A DNA stretch of 64,000 nucleotides from Dysidea avara (lineage: Eukaryota; Porifera; Demospongiae; Dictyoceratida; Dysideidae): NCBI RefSeq assembly GCF_963678975.1, contig NC_089274.1, positions 22,343,133-22,407,132 of the forward strand, given 5' to 3'. This document shows positions 53,459-64,000 of this stretch, in pieces (the stretch's first letter is position 1; each line of letters begins with the position of its first letter). Made by a program: the position numbers and the translations under genes. A model generated the notes under the pieces. That model made no database searches, had not been told where the DNA came from, and saw only the letters and a program-made list of their open reading frames with translations.

Positions 53459-56400
53459 TTCATGATTTTTTTCATGTCCATGCACATGGACTACTTCTTA
53501 AATATACGTTCAACAGTACATGATCGTTTAATAAAGAAACCCATTGTAATATCAACTGGCAATAAACAATTACATAAATAAGTTTAATAAACAATTAGTT
53601 AACAATACAGTTAACAATACAGTAAACAATACCACTTTCCTTTGACGAGTAGATAAATCCACTAGTGTGACCGTTTACTGCAACGAAGCGGTGCGAAATC
53701 TCAACACGAGTAAAACACACGCTTGACAAAACGTGGTCGACTCCAATTAAAGTGCTGAGTATACGGAGTATCCCGCTTTTTATTTTTCAATCGCGTACGG
53801 AAGGGACACACCCCTTTTCAATTCGAAATTTACCAGTGTGTTCCAATAGCTTACAAGCCTTGTTATGTCGACTCTTACCTGGTAAACAGCTGAAGAATAT
53901 AATAGAAAGTATACACGAAAGGCGTACAGTAATAGTTTAAGTGACGAGGTGCGGGCCACACCCCCTTCACTGTCTCGTAATGAAGGAAGTCTAAAACCCG
54001 AGTTTCAGTGAACAATAGTTATGTTTAATGTTTAGTGTGATACAACTTGATGCATTTTAGTCCTGTGAGCTAAAGCAATGGAATTTTAAACAATTCTATA
54101 TTATCATCTGTATGGCTTCTCGATCGAATGGCGTCTCGAAGAGTGATTCTTGCTCTATATCTCGCAATCGCATTAGAGAGGGAAGATTTTAATACCACAC
54201 AGACCTGGGTACGAATGTTTTTTAAATACGCCATACGTTTTTAGGGCTGATATCTACTTCCTACGAGCTGTAGGCGCGCGAAACAAGAAAGAAAGAAGAA
54301 AGAAGAAGATGGAGAATCTAACCATTTTCAAAATTTTAAAAAACACCTAAAACCATTTCCCTTACTTTTAATACTTGTTGGCTAGTGTTGTAAACACAAA
54401 AGAAAGGTCTAGAATGTTTTAGAAATAAAATCTAAAGCCCGGAAGGCTGCTTTTGGCGTGCGTTCTATTAGAGTGTTTTGAAAAATTTCTGCCTGATCCC
54501 TATTATGTACCACTACCGTGGTACATGATACTCAATTATAAGTGTGGATAACTGACAATTTACAACAGAATTGGGTAAATAAGCAAGGAGAGCAATTACA
54601 ACATGCATGGTAGCTAGTAAGTTCTAACTGAATTATACATAATTATACTGCTTGTGCAAAGCTAATAACTGACTGGAAAAATGAACTTCCTAAATGTCAT
54701 CAGTTGTGCAACATGGCTCCTCACTGTATTTGCATTTTTATGTACTATGTACACTCTTCTTTTGAGGATCCAATTTCTTGTTTACGTACTTTTCTTGTTT
54801 ATACATACTGTAAGTAGTATATTCATCACACTGGACCTACAGCACAAATTAATGTGGATGTTGTTAACTTTAAAGAGTACATTCAGATAAGAGTAGCTAA
54901 ACACATTGTCTTCCCATACAGTAAGTAGCGAGTAGCTATACAACGCACTTAACAATAATAAAACAATGCTACTTAATATTCATTCATTACTGAACTATAC
55001 ATTAGAACTCATAAACTCACCATAAAATCTCTGCCATGTTATGTTTTCCTACTTCATCTCAGCAGGCAATGCACATGCCTCATTCAATAGCAAAGATTCA
55101 GCGAACTACAGTTTTAAAAAATTATTGCACAATTAATTACTATGCGCATCAGTCTACTATTGCTATAAGCTACAGCCATGCAGATTTACATTAATTTGCA
55201 AACTAAAAACATTACTTTCTCTACAGTTATATCTCTTTGCTACCTCCCTCAATGTTATTGTATCAGCATTCTCCAGGTCTTCCTCTGTTTGAGCAATCAT
55301 TATACATTGTACTTCTCGAGCTCATCTGATTAAAATTGTCTGTTCAACACACCTTTAGTGCCACCAGGCATAAATATCCATTTTTAAGTGGAAGCTATAG
55401 TGTACTAACAAATTAAAGGTAAACAATAGATTATATGTAGCAACAATAGATCATATGTAGCAACAATATAGAATAAAATATTTAATGAAATAATATATAT
55501 ATGCCTGAAAAAATTGGCTCCATTTGCCAATGGATGCAAATTATTTAATATGGTTGCTATGTTGTAACCAATCAGAATGTAATATATGGATAATTATATC
55601 AAAATCTTATGTTTATATTTAGCTACAATGCTACCTCTACTGGCTTAGCGTTTATATCACTATGCATTCCAGTTATATTCATTGAAAAATTGTGAATATC
55701 AATATGCTGGCACAATTCTACAGCCTAAAAGAAATCAATGTCTTTTGTCCTAAATGATGCTTTAGAAGATCAAACTTCAAATTTCAGTTTCTGAGTAAGA
55801 CAAGGAGCATACTGCTCTTGTTTTATGTTGAAGGGATAATTGGGCACCTTTAAACCCAAACACATTTTTACAAAGTTCACATATACAAGTATAGAGAAAC
55901 CCCTAGTAGAGTTTTGGGTAATATCGCTCTATATAGCTTTTAATTATTGTACTAATCTTTGACTATCTTCAGGAGTATTTGTAAACGCATAAATATTATG
56001 TGTGGGTATTGTTCTAATTGTAGGGAAGTGTAGGCAGACCATTTATAGGCAAAACAGACTACTGTATAATTATAATATTATTAATCAATAACTGAAAGTA
56101 CACAATAACAACTAACTCTTACAACTACAGTACACAATATTAATGTTACAGGTATGCATAAATTACATTATATTACATCATGTCACATCATTACATTACA
56201 TCATTAACTCTATTATAGATATGAAGGAGGAGTAGCATTTGTAATAATGGCCTAGTTTTTGAATTTTCATTGCATCAACAATGGATCATGAATCCAATAA
56301 GAAGCAATATATGTGTAGCAATTGCAGCCACAGTTTACTGTGTGGAAGAAGAAACAAAAATTAAAATTTACCATACAGTGTGTGCAGTTGCTATGAAACA

Positions 56401-57189
56401 GCTAGATAATTTGTGACTGGATTTGCAAAAAGGTACCTTTTTCACAGACAAAATTTGACCAATGTATATTTTGAACTTCGGGGTTTCGTAAGTTTTTGAA
56501 CATATATATACCTTATAATTGCCTGTATGCAATTATCCATGAGTGTACAGTAGCTACTAGTATCTATCTGCATTTTGATACTAAGAGCAAGTTTATCAGT
56601 GTAAGGAGTCAAGTGTTACGCCATTTTGTTTGCTGGTATGTAAAATGTGTGGAAAAGGTACCTTTTCACAAATCTGGTCATTTTAACTCAACTATTCTAA
56701 AGAACATATACAGTATACCAGCTTGTGTACTTTCAAATCAATTACACTGTGGATAAATGAAGTCATTTATTATAAAAATGCAAGATGGAAATCCATGACA
56801 AATAAGGCAGTAGACAGCAGGACGAGGCAATAAATCAATATGTACAAAAGTCAGAAGACATCAAGAAAATAATCCACAGGTGCTTACATAAACCATCATA
56901 ATTATATGAGTGATGGCTCTATTGCATGTATTTTGTGGAACTGTCAGATGCTTTGATGAAATGAAATGTTAAACAGACAACGAGATACATTGTTATAGCT
57001 AGATATACACCAATGACTACATATAAATCAAGACGTATTATATTTAATCCCCTTCCTTTGATTATACTTTTCAGACTTATACTGTATGCAGCTAGGTGTT
57101 ATCATGTTTTTCGTAAAGCTTCCAACCCAGATGATTGACCTTTATTAGTTTTGACAATGTAGAATTTCATCAGATCCTACCAGATCAGC
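53459..57189. other. Long AT-rich stretch without a supported gene
   Basis: No exon chain or clear element was recognised. Small frames at 54681-54890 and 56496-56756 are hydrophobic or Cys-rich without motifs. Both ends of the stretch are bounded by the inverted CATACGCGTATG arrays. Confidence 0.4.
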
Positions 57190-57547
57190 AGGACTTAACA
57201 CAATTCAAGACTGGATCTGCCAACACTGTGATGAATTCATGATTGGTTTTATCATATATTGTCCTAAATCAAGATGTCATGTCAGTTTCATCACTTATAT
57301 ATAGTCATGCGAGATATCATGTTATTCTTTTATTTTAAGGAATGCTTTGTTTTAAATAGGTTTGCATCATGCGGTAAAGTAAATTATATCTTAATCACAG
57401 TAATCAGATCAACTTACCCTGCCATTCACTAGAATTGACACATATAAATTCAGCTTCTTTCCTTCCACTGCTACATGGAACAACTTGCAACCAGAGACTT
57501 TTGAAGCTTCATCTATCACCGTGTTTAACAACCTTCTTATAAATGAA
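57190..57547 (-). other. Possible exon pair of an unrecognised gene or relic
   Basis: After the acceptor TTTTACAG at 57548, the minus strand reads FIRRLLNTVIDEASKVSGC, KLFHVAVEGKKLNLYVSIL and VNGR. It is followed by a GGTAAGT-type donor near 57415. At about 57190-57280 another open stretch reads TNHEFITVLADPVLNC and then a stop. The composition is protein-like, but the splice phases do not join cleanly and I recognise no family. Confidence 0.3.
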
Positions 57548-57823
57548 CTGTAAAATTGTAATTAGTTAGCTGTAGCTATATATTTTGATTTGAATATTGC
57601 ATTTATACTCGCTGTGCGAGGTCTTGCAATTATATAATAATAGCTAATAAAATAATATATGATTGCTCTATTAGAGTATCTCGATCTTCACTGAACAGAA
57701 AGACTAGCTCCTCCCCCCTCCCTCTTCCCCGAACAGCAGAGTGCCATCAGGCGTAGTCAATAGGTACGGCAGTGCAAAAACCTTCGATGATATTATACGC
57801 ATACCAGGTTAGCTATACTCAGA

Positions 57824-57945
57824 TGGTACGATTTTCCGTACCATACGCGTATGGTTGTACCGTACGCGTATACGCATATGGTATGTACCATACGCGTATG
57901 GTACAAAATACGCATATGGTACAGAACATATATACTATCTATGTT
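57824..57945. repeat. Array of CATACGCGTATG palindromes, right copy (inverted)
   Basis: Repeated ACCATACGCGTATGGT and CGCATATGGTA words ending AGAACATATATACTATCTAT, the reverse complement of the outer flank of the array at 52632. The two arrays face each other as inverted termini about 5.3 kb apart. Confidence 0.88.
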
Positions 57946-58023
57946 GTTGTGCAGACCTCAAAAGAGTATGGTGCACAAAAAGGGTACAATTACTACTGTC
58001 AATTACAAAAGAAAAGCAAACTT

Positions 58024-58342
58024 CAGGGGCGGATCCAGAGTCAGGAAAGAGGGGGGGCACCTTGCTGAAACTGAAAAAAGTTGAAGAGCAAAAAAAAAAA
58101 AAAAGGGTCACAACAATAATAGCTAGTTATCCTTTACTAAATATATTATATCACATCACGTATGTTATGTAAAATAAAATCCTATTTATAGCTTCATAAG
58201 TAAGCTGCACTGCCTCATGAACATTGTGACTGCTTTATTAGAGTAATTGACTGCTCTATTAGAGTATCTCGATCTTGTATGCAATTTCTTGAGGGGGGGG
58301 GGGGGCATTTGCCCCAAATGCCCCATCCTGGATCCGCCATTG
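58024..58342. mobile_element. hAT-like MITE with AACTT duplication
   Basis: Starts CAGGGGCGGATCCAGAG and ends CTGGATCCGCCATTG, flanked by AACTT at 58019-58023 and 58343-58347. It is 319 bases long with internal A and G runs and two CTCTAATAGAG-type words on the opposite strand. Related to 35593-36438. Confidence 0.88.
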
Positions 58343-58534
58343 AACTTATATCAGTAATTATACAATATTTACTATACACAAGACCACAGTTACTAGTCCA
58401 GCTAGGCTGTGCTTGAAGTGTCTGTTAAATCAATCATGTGTTGGGGTAAGGAATTCCAAATATTGATTGCAGAGGGGGAAAAAGAAAATTTATAACAGTC
58501 AATTCTAGAGACCCATTGCAGGTGAATTAACTGC

Positions 58535-58735
58535 TGCCATAGCTGTGAGAGCAATTAATGATTGGAATAATCTATACCTCATCACCTAGTTAACACACCC
58601 TCGTTGAATGACTTTAAAAATTTACTTGACTGTAGCTGGTCTACTTTTTTGTATGATTACTAATTAGTTAATTATCGTTGTATAACCTGTGCAGTTTTTA
58701 TGTTGTAATTATTAATAGGCAATATTTTTTGTAAA
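58535..58735 (+). mobile_element. LINE 3'-end fragment, duplicate copy
   Basis: GAGAGCAATTAATGATTGGA and onward matches 30327-30530 closely. Both copies are parts of the larger segmental duplication, not independent insertions. Confidence 0.7.
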
Positions 58736-58739
58736 GATC

Positions 58740-61500
58740 AGGCTTTACAGGCTCCTTGGACCTCCTTATGTAGCTACACTAAAAAGCAACGCTATCAGGG
58801 TTGAAAAACGGGTTGTTCACTAGGATGGCGGATGTTGCTATGGCAGCAGCTCACCTGCAAAGGGTCTATATAGCTGATTATAAAAGTAGTTAGTTGGTGG
58901 TGGAAGTTCGTGACATTTGCTGCATGGGCATAGATAATGAAGTACAGTGGTTTTCATCATCAAAATAGTCACGCATGAATTTCTTTAGCTTGGCTTTGAT
59001 GGTTGCAATAGAAAGATTGATGTCAAAAACTGCAAGAGTATAATAGAAATTCCTATTTTAGGTTAGTATATGATGTAAGATCTGGTGTGTCCCTAATGTA
59101 GTTGTTGATATCAAAATTCTGTGTGGGTGACTTAATCATCCTGCATGGATTTAAAAATAATAAAAGTACAGTATAAGAGTCTGAGTTCAAGTAGCCTGGA
59201 TTTATAACTAATTTCATAATTGTTTAGGATGTATTTTGTTGCATGCACTATGCTGATTACGCTCAAAGCACAAGATATCCTTAATTACAGTAGGTATGAT
59301 CACTAAAACTGTGAGCAGTATAACTAAGGTGAGGACAAACTAAAAATATACAGATTTGCTTTAGCAAATGAACAATGATTGAAGCTAAAAATATGCCGTA
59401 TCAGGGCCAGTGATCTGTATAATTATTATATAGTTGTAATGATTGACCCATTTCAGGTCGCTGGTAACTATCACTCACATATCTCTTTGGGTCTCTTGAC
59501 ACTCAACTTCAGTGGATGAAATAGGATGCCTAGTGTTGCATGGAGGTTAATTTGAAAAGAATATGTACACTTTTGGTAAAGTTGAGAGTTAGGAGTTAGA
59601 CTGGAATCAACATCTCGCTGTAGTTTAGCGCAGTCCTATTCAGATGTAATGCTCTTGAAACCTTTCATGTCATCAGCAAATTTCAACACCTGAGCATGGA
59701 CATTCCAGCCCAATGTTTTAATGAAAAACATGAACTTTTTATGTGCTCAATCTCATAGTTTATTGAGGTGGATTTGGCAACTTTGGTGCATGGTGTCTAT
59801 AACACAGAAAAAGGTTCTCTGGAGCTCCCTACATATTTTACAGAAGAAATCGCACAATTAAATTAGCAGCTCCCTATAGGCTGTCTTCTTCAAATTTCAA
59901 TTATTGCAAGCCCTGCATGCCTAACTGGTAAAGTAGATAACAACAACAAACAGTGAACTTTTGCTGAACAAATATGTTTCACCTATAATACACACTTGTC
60001 AATACAATGGTTTTGAAGTGGTAATATCTAGAATAATAGGACTTTTAATTGTATGTGGCTTGACATTTTTGTGGACATATGTCTCAAACTAGCTGTTTTC
60101 TTACTATATAGCTGTTACGAACCAACCCACTTTGTTGTAAAAAAAAATCCAAGTAACAACTTTTCAAATAGGTATGGTCTTATAGTATTAAGCCACTCCA
60201 AAGTCAACATTATAAATGGATACAAACATATACCTACATAGCTATATAGTCAGCAATACTGAAATTTATAGATTTCTTAGCCCAGGGGTGGGGGGACAGG
60301 ATATGCCTACTATATATTATTATTATTATTATTATTATTGTTTACTGTGCAAAACCTCTTAAAAAGAGTATATACAAGCACAGATAATAAATCAGCAAAA
60401 TTAATTATGTGGTTAATTGATGTTCAGCTAGCCTTGCTTTAAATTGGTCTAAACTTGAACAGGTGATGAGGTCGTTGGGTAAGTTATTCCAAATCTTTAT
60501 ACTTGAAGGAAAGAATGAGTTAAGGTATGAGTTTACTCTTGTGTTTGGCTGTAACAGCCTAATTGAATGACCTCGTAGAGAGTAGTTGAATATATGCCTA
60601 CTATAGGCATAGATCCTGTCCCTATAGAGGACTGCTATTTAAACTGTAGACTATATAGGTTTAATCATGCCGGTGAGCTGCATGATGTTGTTTAAAATTT
60701 TAAAATAAGAGCATTATACATCTCATCCTGCCAGAGGTCATTTCTGTTTATCTCAAAGTACCCCATGTGGATATTAGTTTATTTATTAAGGTTTTACAGC
60801 ACAAGTGCTGAAGGTCTGTAGGACACCTGGTCCTACAGCCTGTTTAAAGTTGTTACAGAAAGCATGTTTCAACTTTCAAGAGGCTGTATATCCGTTATAT
60901 ATAGAACTGCATGCATGCATGGTATACTCATATTTTAAATGTTAAATCATAAATGCATTCCACTATAATCTTTAACTCATTACAATTTGGCTTAAATTTA
61001 CTGCAAGCTAAACCATTTTGCTCTACCAACACTGTAGCTACAGTATGCTTATTTTAAAAAACTGATGACTGGCCAGTTGTAGCAGAATGCTTTAGAAGTG
61101 TAGAAGGTTCTGCGTAGTCAATAAAGGCAAATTATTATTGTTGAGTGTCCTGGAATGTGTTCACATTGTATCCTATAACCTTGTTCCACCTTGTTGTGCT
61201 GGCCTGGCTTTTGCTCATTTGATTACATTGCTGTTTATTGACTAACATTGCGTTCGTGATAGTGTGGGGACTTCAGTTATCCGGGATCACTTGTTATTTG
61301 AATAATTCTTAACTGCATGAAACAAACTAAAGAATGCAGTCTAGAGACAATCTATTAGAAAAATGGGTTATTGATAATCATCTTGAATGGAAGGTTTCAT
61401 TTAGTCTACCCCTTTGCAAAAAATAAGTTAGACAGCGCACGCAACTGCTAGTTACGTCAGATGATTGTGATGGTAGTATGGAATTAACTCAATTAAGTGT
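58740..61500. other. Duplicated intergenic block (matches 30.0-32.8 kb)
   Basis: Colinear with 30770-32760, with its own insertions. For example, a stretch at about 60310-60600 begins with an ATT microsatellite and contains CAAATTGGTCTAAAC-like LINE-tail sequence. Another lies at 60765-60890. No gene is recognised. Confidence 0.65.
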
Positions 61501-61527
61501 ATATTATTTCTCAACTCATTTTTTTTT

Positions 61528-61622
61528 CTAGACTACTTTCAGACTTTCTTACCAAGATGAATCTCAACACATTAAAGAAGGATTGGAAACCTAACAATGG
61601 CATCAAGCACATCTTATACACA
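61528..61622 (+). pseudogene. Relic of UBE2S exon 4, second copy
   Basis: After TTTTTTTTCTAG comes ACTACTTTCAGACTTTCTTA, then CAACACATTAAAGAAGGATT, GGAAACCTAACAATGGCAT and CAAGCACATCTTA. The HPN and active-site segment is deleted. Same position relative to the type 1 kinase gene as the relic at 32808. Confidence 0.85.
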
Positions 61623-61862
61623 GAACTGGTACAAACTTTGTACACCCACCTGTGATAGCTAACCATGAGATTAATTGTAGATAAGCTTATAAGTTTAATT
61701 TTAAAAGGTTCACAAAGACATTATATTTGTAGCTTGCTTTCATGGTAGGTAGTATATAGAGTAACTGCATGGAGTACATGTAAAGTAATAAAAAAAACTC
61801 AGTAATTTATTGTGAACTCTTGATAATAATTAATAATTGTGTGTAATCTTAAAGTTTGCAGT

Positions 61863-64000
61863 TTAACTCTGTGACTCTTGTTGACGCATTCTCTGTAGTT
61901 CCTCCTTGGTTTTGTATAATTCAACAACCATATTTCTGCCCATGGCAGAAAATCCATTCATCTGATGAATAGCTCTCTGTGCTTCCTTAGGTGTTGAAAA
62001 GCACACAAACCCAGCGTTGCCTTTACGATATCTGAATACTTTAGTACTGACAATGGTCCCAAACTTACAGAACTTGTTCTCAAGGTACATTTCATCAATG
62101 TCAGAGTGTAGGTTCTTGATGTATAGGTTAATGCCCTACAGAAGTGCCAAGTTTATACAAGTATAAGAAATGAATATATAATATATAGCAATTGGGATCC
62201 GCATAGCATGAATAAGAGAGGTCACCTATATTTGCAGCCATATATATTCAAGGGCATAGGGAGGGGGGGTTCGGATGAACCCCCTTTCAGAAGCAGATTT
62301 TTTTAAAATTGAAAATCACACCAAATCTTACAGCCCTGAGCTCTCTGGTAGCTACTTGCACACTGGCGTAGCTCTGTACTATTTTTGAGGGTCACATCAC
62401 ATTATTTTAAATGCTGAATCATCGATGAATCAAGTACTGTATCACGTGATCAATTATGCACATGATTCATGGTAAAATGGCGAAGGACTGTTGGTTCAAG
62501 ACATACTAAAAGGTAGCAGCTGCAATAAACTTGAGTGGTCGTGTTATACGTGTGTCAGGTTAGCACAAACCGTGAATAGTTGATGTGTATTATTTACATG
62601 ATGAATGTTTTGTTTATTTGTCACATGTTGCAGGCACGTGATGTGTCGAATATATTGGAGTACAAGCGGCTTGGTACAAGCCAAGTCTGAAGTTAACAGG
62701 ACTGCATGACCGAGAATAATGTATATACCCGGAAGAAAGTATTGTCAACTATAAGGGATTCAAAAGTGCCCATCTGCTAATAAGTTCAGTGAAGTTGGCT
62801 GTCAGTATATGTCAGTGTCTGGAAATGAAGTTTAGTTAGTATTACAATAGGTTTATAGTTCTATAAGCTGCATAAACAGCAGTGTGTGGGCTGGTTTTAG
62901 CTAGTTAGATGCACAAACAGCACCTTTTAATTGTCACTGCCCAAGGGCACATTTGGTGTATGCACCATTTTCGTTCAAACGTGGTTCAGGGGAAGTACCC
63001 AGGATTTCCCAAAAGATATTCTTGTACTTCAAATCCGAACCCCCTTCCAGAAAATCCTAGCTACACTTCTGACTATAGTGGATATTTAACTCCTACTTCA
63101 GTCATATACAGCCTCTCAAGATTCAATGAAATTGTAAACATTTGGCCCTAAAAAGTATCTACGTAGCCACTACAATTAATCAAACCGGTAATGCCCTTTG
63201 TCCTCCTCCTGTCTTCTGTCCCCCTGCCCCAATATCTATATACCTAATAAAATACCTGAAGATCTGCTTCTTTTCCAGCCTGTTCGGGTTCTTTCCCCTT
63301 CACTATTTCTTGGCGCTTTGAATTCTTAAACTGCTGAGAGACAAAGTCTCTTTCACTCTCTACTATTGCCAACAGTACATCTTTGTCTTCAATTTCGTTC
63401 TCTTTTTCTTCTAGTTGCTGGTTGCTTTCTTGCAATTCTCTGTCTTTTTCTTCCAACTGGGCTTTATATGTAGTCATGCAGTCATACAGGTCAATGATGC
63501 CATCATTTTCATGAGGTTGGCGACCATAATTGACATTCTTTAAATACTCAATGACATCTGCAGCAACTGGCCTCTCTTCGGCAACATCCTTAAGACACCT
63601 CTCAACCAATGACCGTAGGTCTGGTGTCTGTGGGAAATTTGTCAAGTACTCAATCCTTCTCTCAAATTCTGTTAAACCCACATGTGTAAGTCTGCGTGTT
63701 GTTTCATCCATCACCATGTCAACAGTTGGTGTTGGGAACTGCATACTAATTAGATGTATACAAACACATCCCAATGAGAAGATATCGTATGGCAGGCCAT
63801 ATATGGGTTTAGATACACGTCCTTCTGGAGGCAAAAATGCTGGAGTACACACTCCTCTTGTGAAGCTCTGAGTGCCTTCCTCTAATGCTTTAGTGACTCC
63901 CAGATCAGCAATCTTGGCTATGCAATGCTTTGTTAAGAGAATGTTATTAGATGAGAGGTCTCTGTGGATAATGCTCTTGCTATGTAGGAACTGGAGACCC
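61863..64000 (-). CDS. TKL-type kinase with coiled coil and RRM (type 1, copy E, 5' end outside window)
   Basis: RRM exon 61863-62135 (90 residues plus stop) and kinase exon 63256 to beyond 64000, joining in phase 0 as in the other copies. The visible kinase part begins GLQFLHSKSIIHRDLSSNN, with DLGVTK, a PPE-like APE and the conserved DIFSLGCVCIHL, all in frame to the window edge. The coiled coil (KAQLEEKDRELQESNQQLEE) follows. The RRM keeps LYIKNL and GNAGFVCF with KEELQRM. It is closely similar to copy B at 33128-34949, with scattered replacements. Its intron is longer because of an insertion at about 62249-63060. The open frame over the whole visible length suggests a working gene. Confidence 0.8.
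62249..63060. mobile_element. Insertion in the intron of copy E
   Basis: Absent from the equivalent intron of copy B. The ends resemble inverted repeats (GGGGGGTTCGGATGAACCCCC on the left, ATCCGAACCCCCTTCCAG on the right). About 0.8 kb, with no recognised coding region. Exact limits and target duplication not determined. Confidence 0.55.

Overview
The window looks like nuclear DNA of an early-branching animal, most likely a demosponge. It is AT-rich, coding exons are short, many introns are only 50-100 bases, and the genes are metazoan (TAB1, UBE2S, TOM22, PCYT2, TKL-type kinases with an HRDLSSNN loop). The species is not identified. No prokaryotic operons, CRISPR arrays, rRNA or tRNA genes were seen, and no retrovirus-, LTR- or Polinton-like element was recognised. 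All multi-exon models were assembled by eye from splice sites, reading phase and remembered protein families.

Positions 1-15.2 kb are gene-dense. Two head-to-tail PCYT2 genes (ethanolamine-phosphate cytidylyltransferase) share exon structure, and each carries an AT-AC (U12-type) intron at the same codon. A convergent TOM22 gene follows, then a divergent TAB1 orthologue that shares a 154-base promoter gap with TOM22. This TAB1 appears to keep the PP2C metal-binding residues that vertebrate TAB1 has lost.

Positions 15.4-26.3 kb hold UBE2S, the APC/C ubiquitin-chain-elongating E2. Its third intron is about 10 kb and full of MITEs, near-perfect fold-back elements, a four-copy 61-base tandem repeat and a decayed transposase.

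Positions 26.3-64 kb are a segmental-duplication zone. The repeated block is the 3' end of UBE2S facing a convergent minus-strand gene of unusual architecture: TKL-type kinase, coiled coil, then one poly(A)-binding-protein-like RRM. Three copies look intact: 33.1-34.9, 49.8-52.2, and 61.9 kb to beyond the end of the window. One is a pseudogene (26.8-29.2 kb) and two are fragments (44.8 and 47.8-49.1 kb). Relic UBE2S exons lie at 32.8, 49.2 and 61.5 kb. The intact copies form two types with different RRMs but the same phase-0 intron before the RRM and a shared promoter block. A decayed TAB1-like fragment lies at 45.2-45.9 kb. The rest is mobile DNA: hAT-like, Harbinger-like and mariner/pogo-like MITEs, LINE 3' ends, a 5.7-kb inverted structure, and two inverted arrays of CATACGCGTATG palindromes 5 kb apart.

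The kinase-coiled-coil-RRM family is the best candidate for something undescribed. The PCYT2, TOM22, TAB1 and UBE2S genes are ordinary single-copy-type housekeeping or signalling genes with no evident shared pathway.
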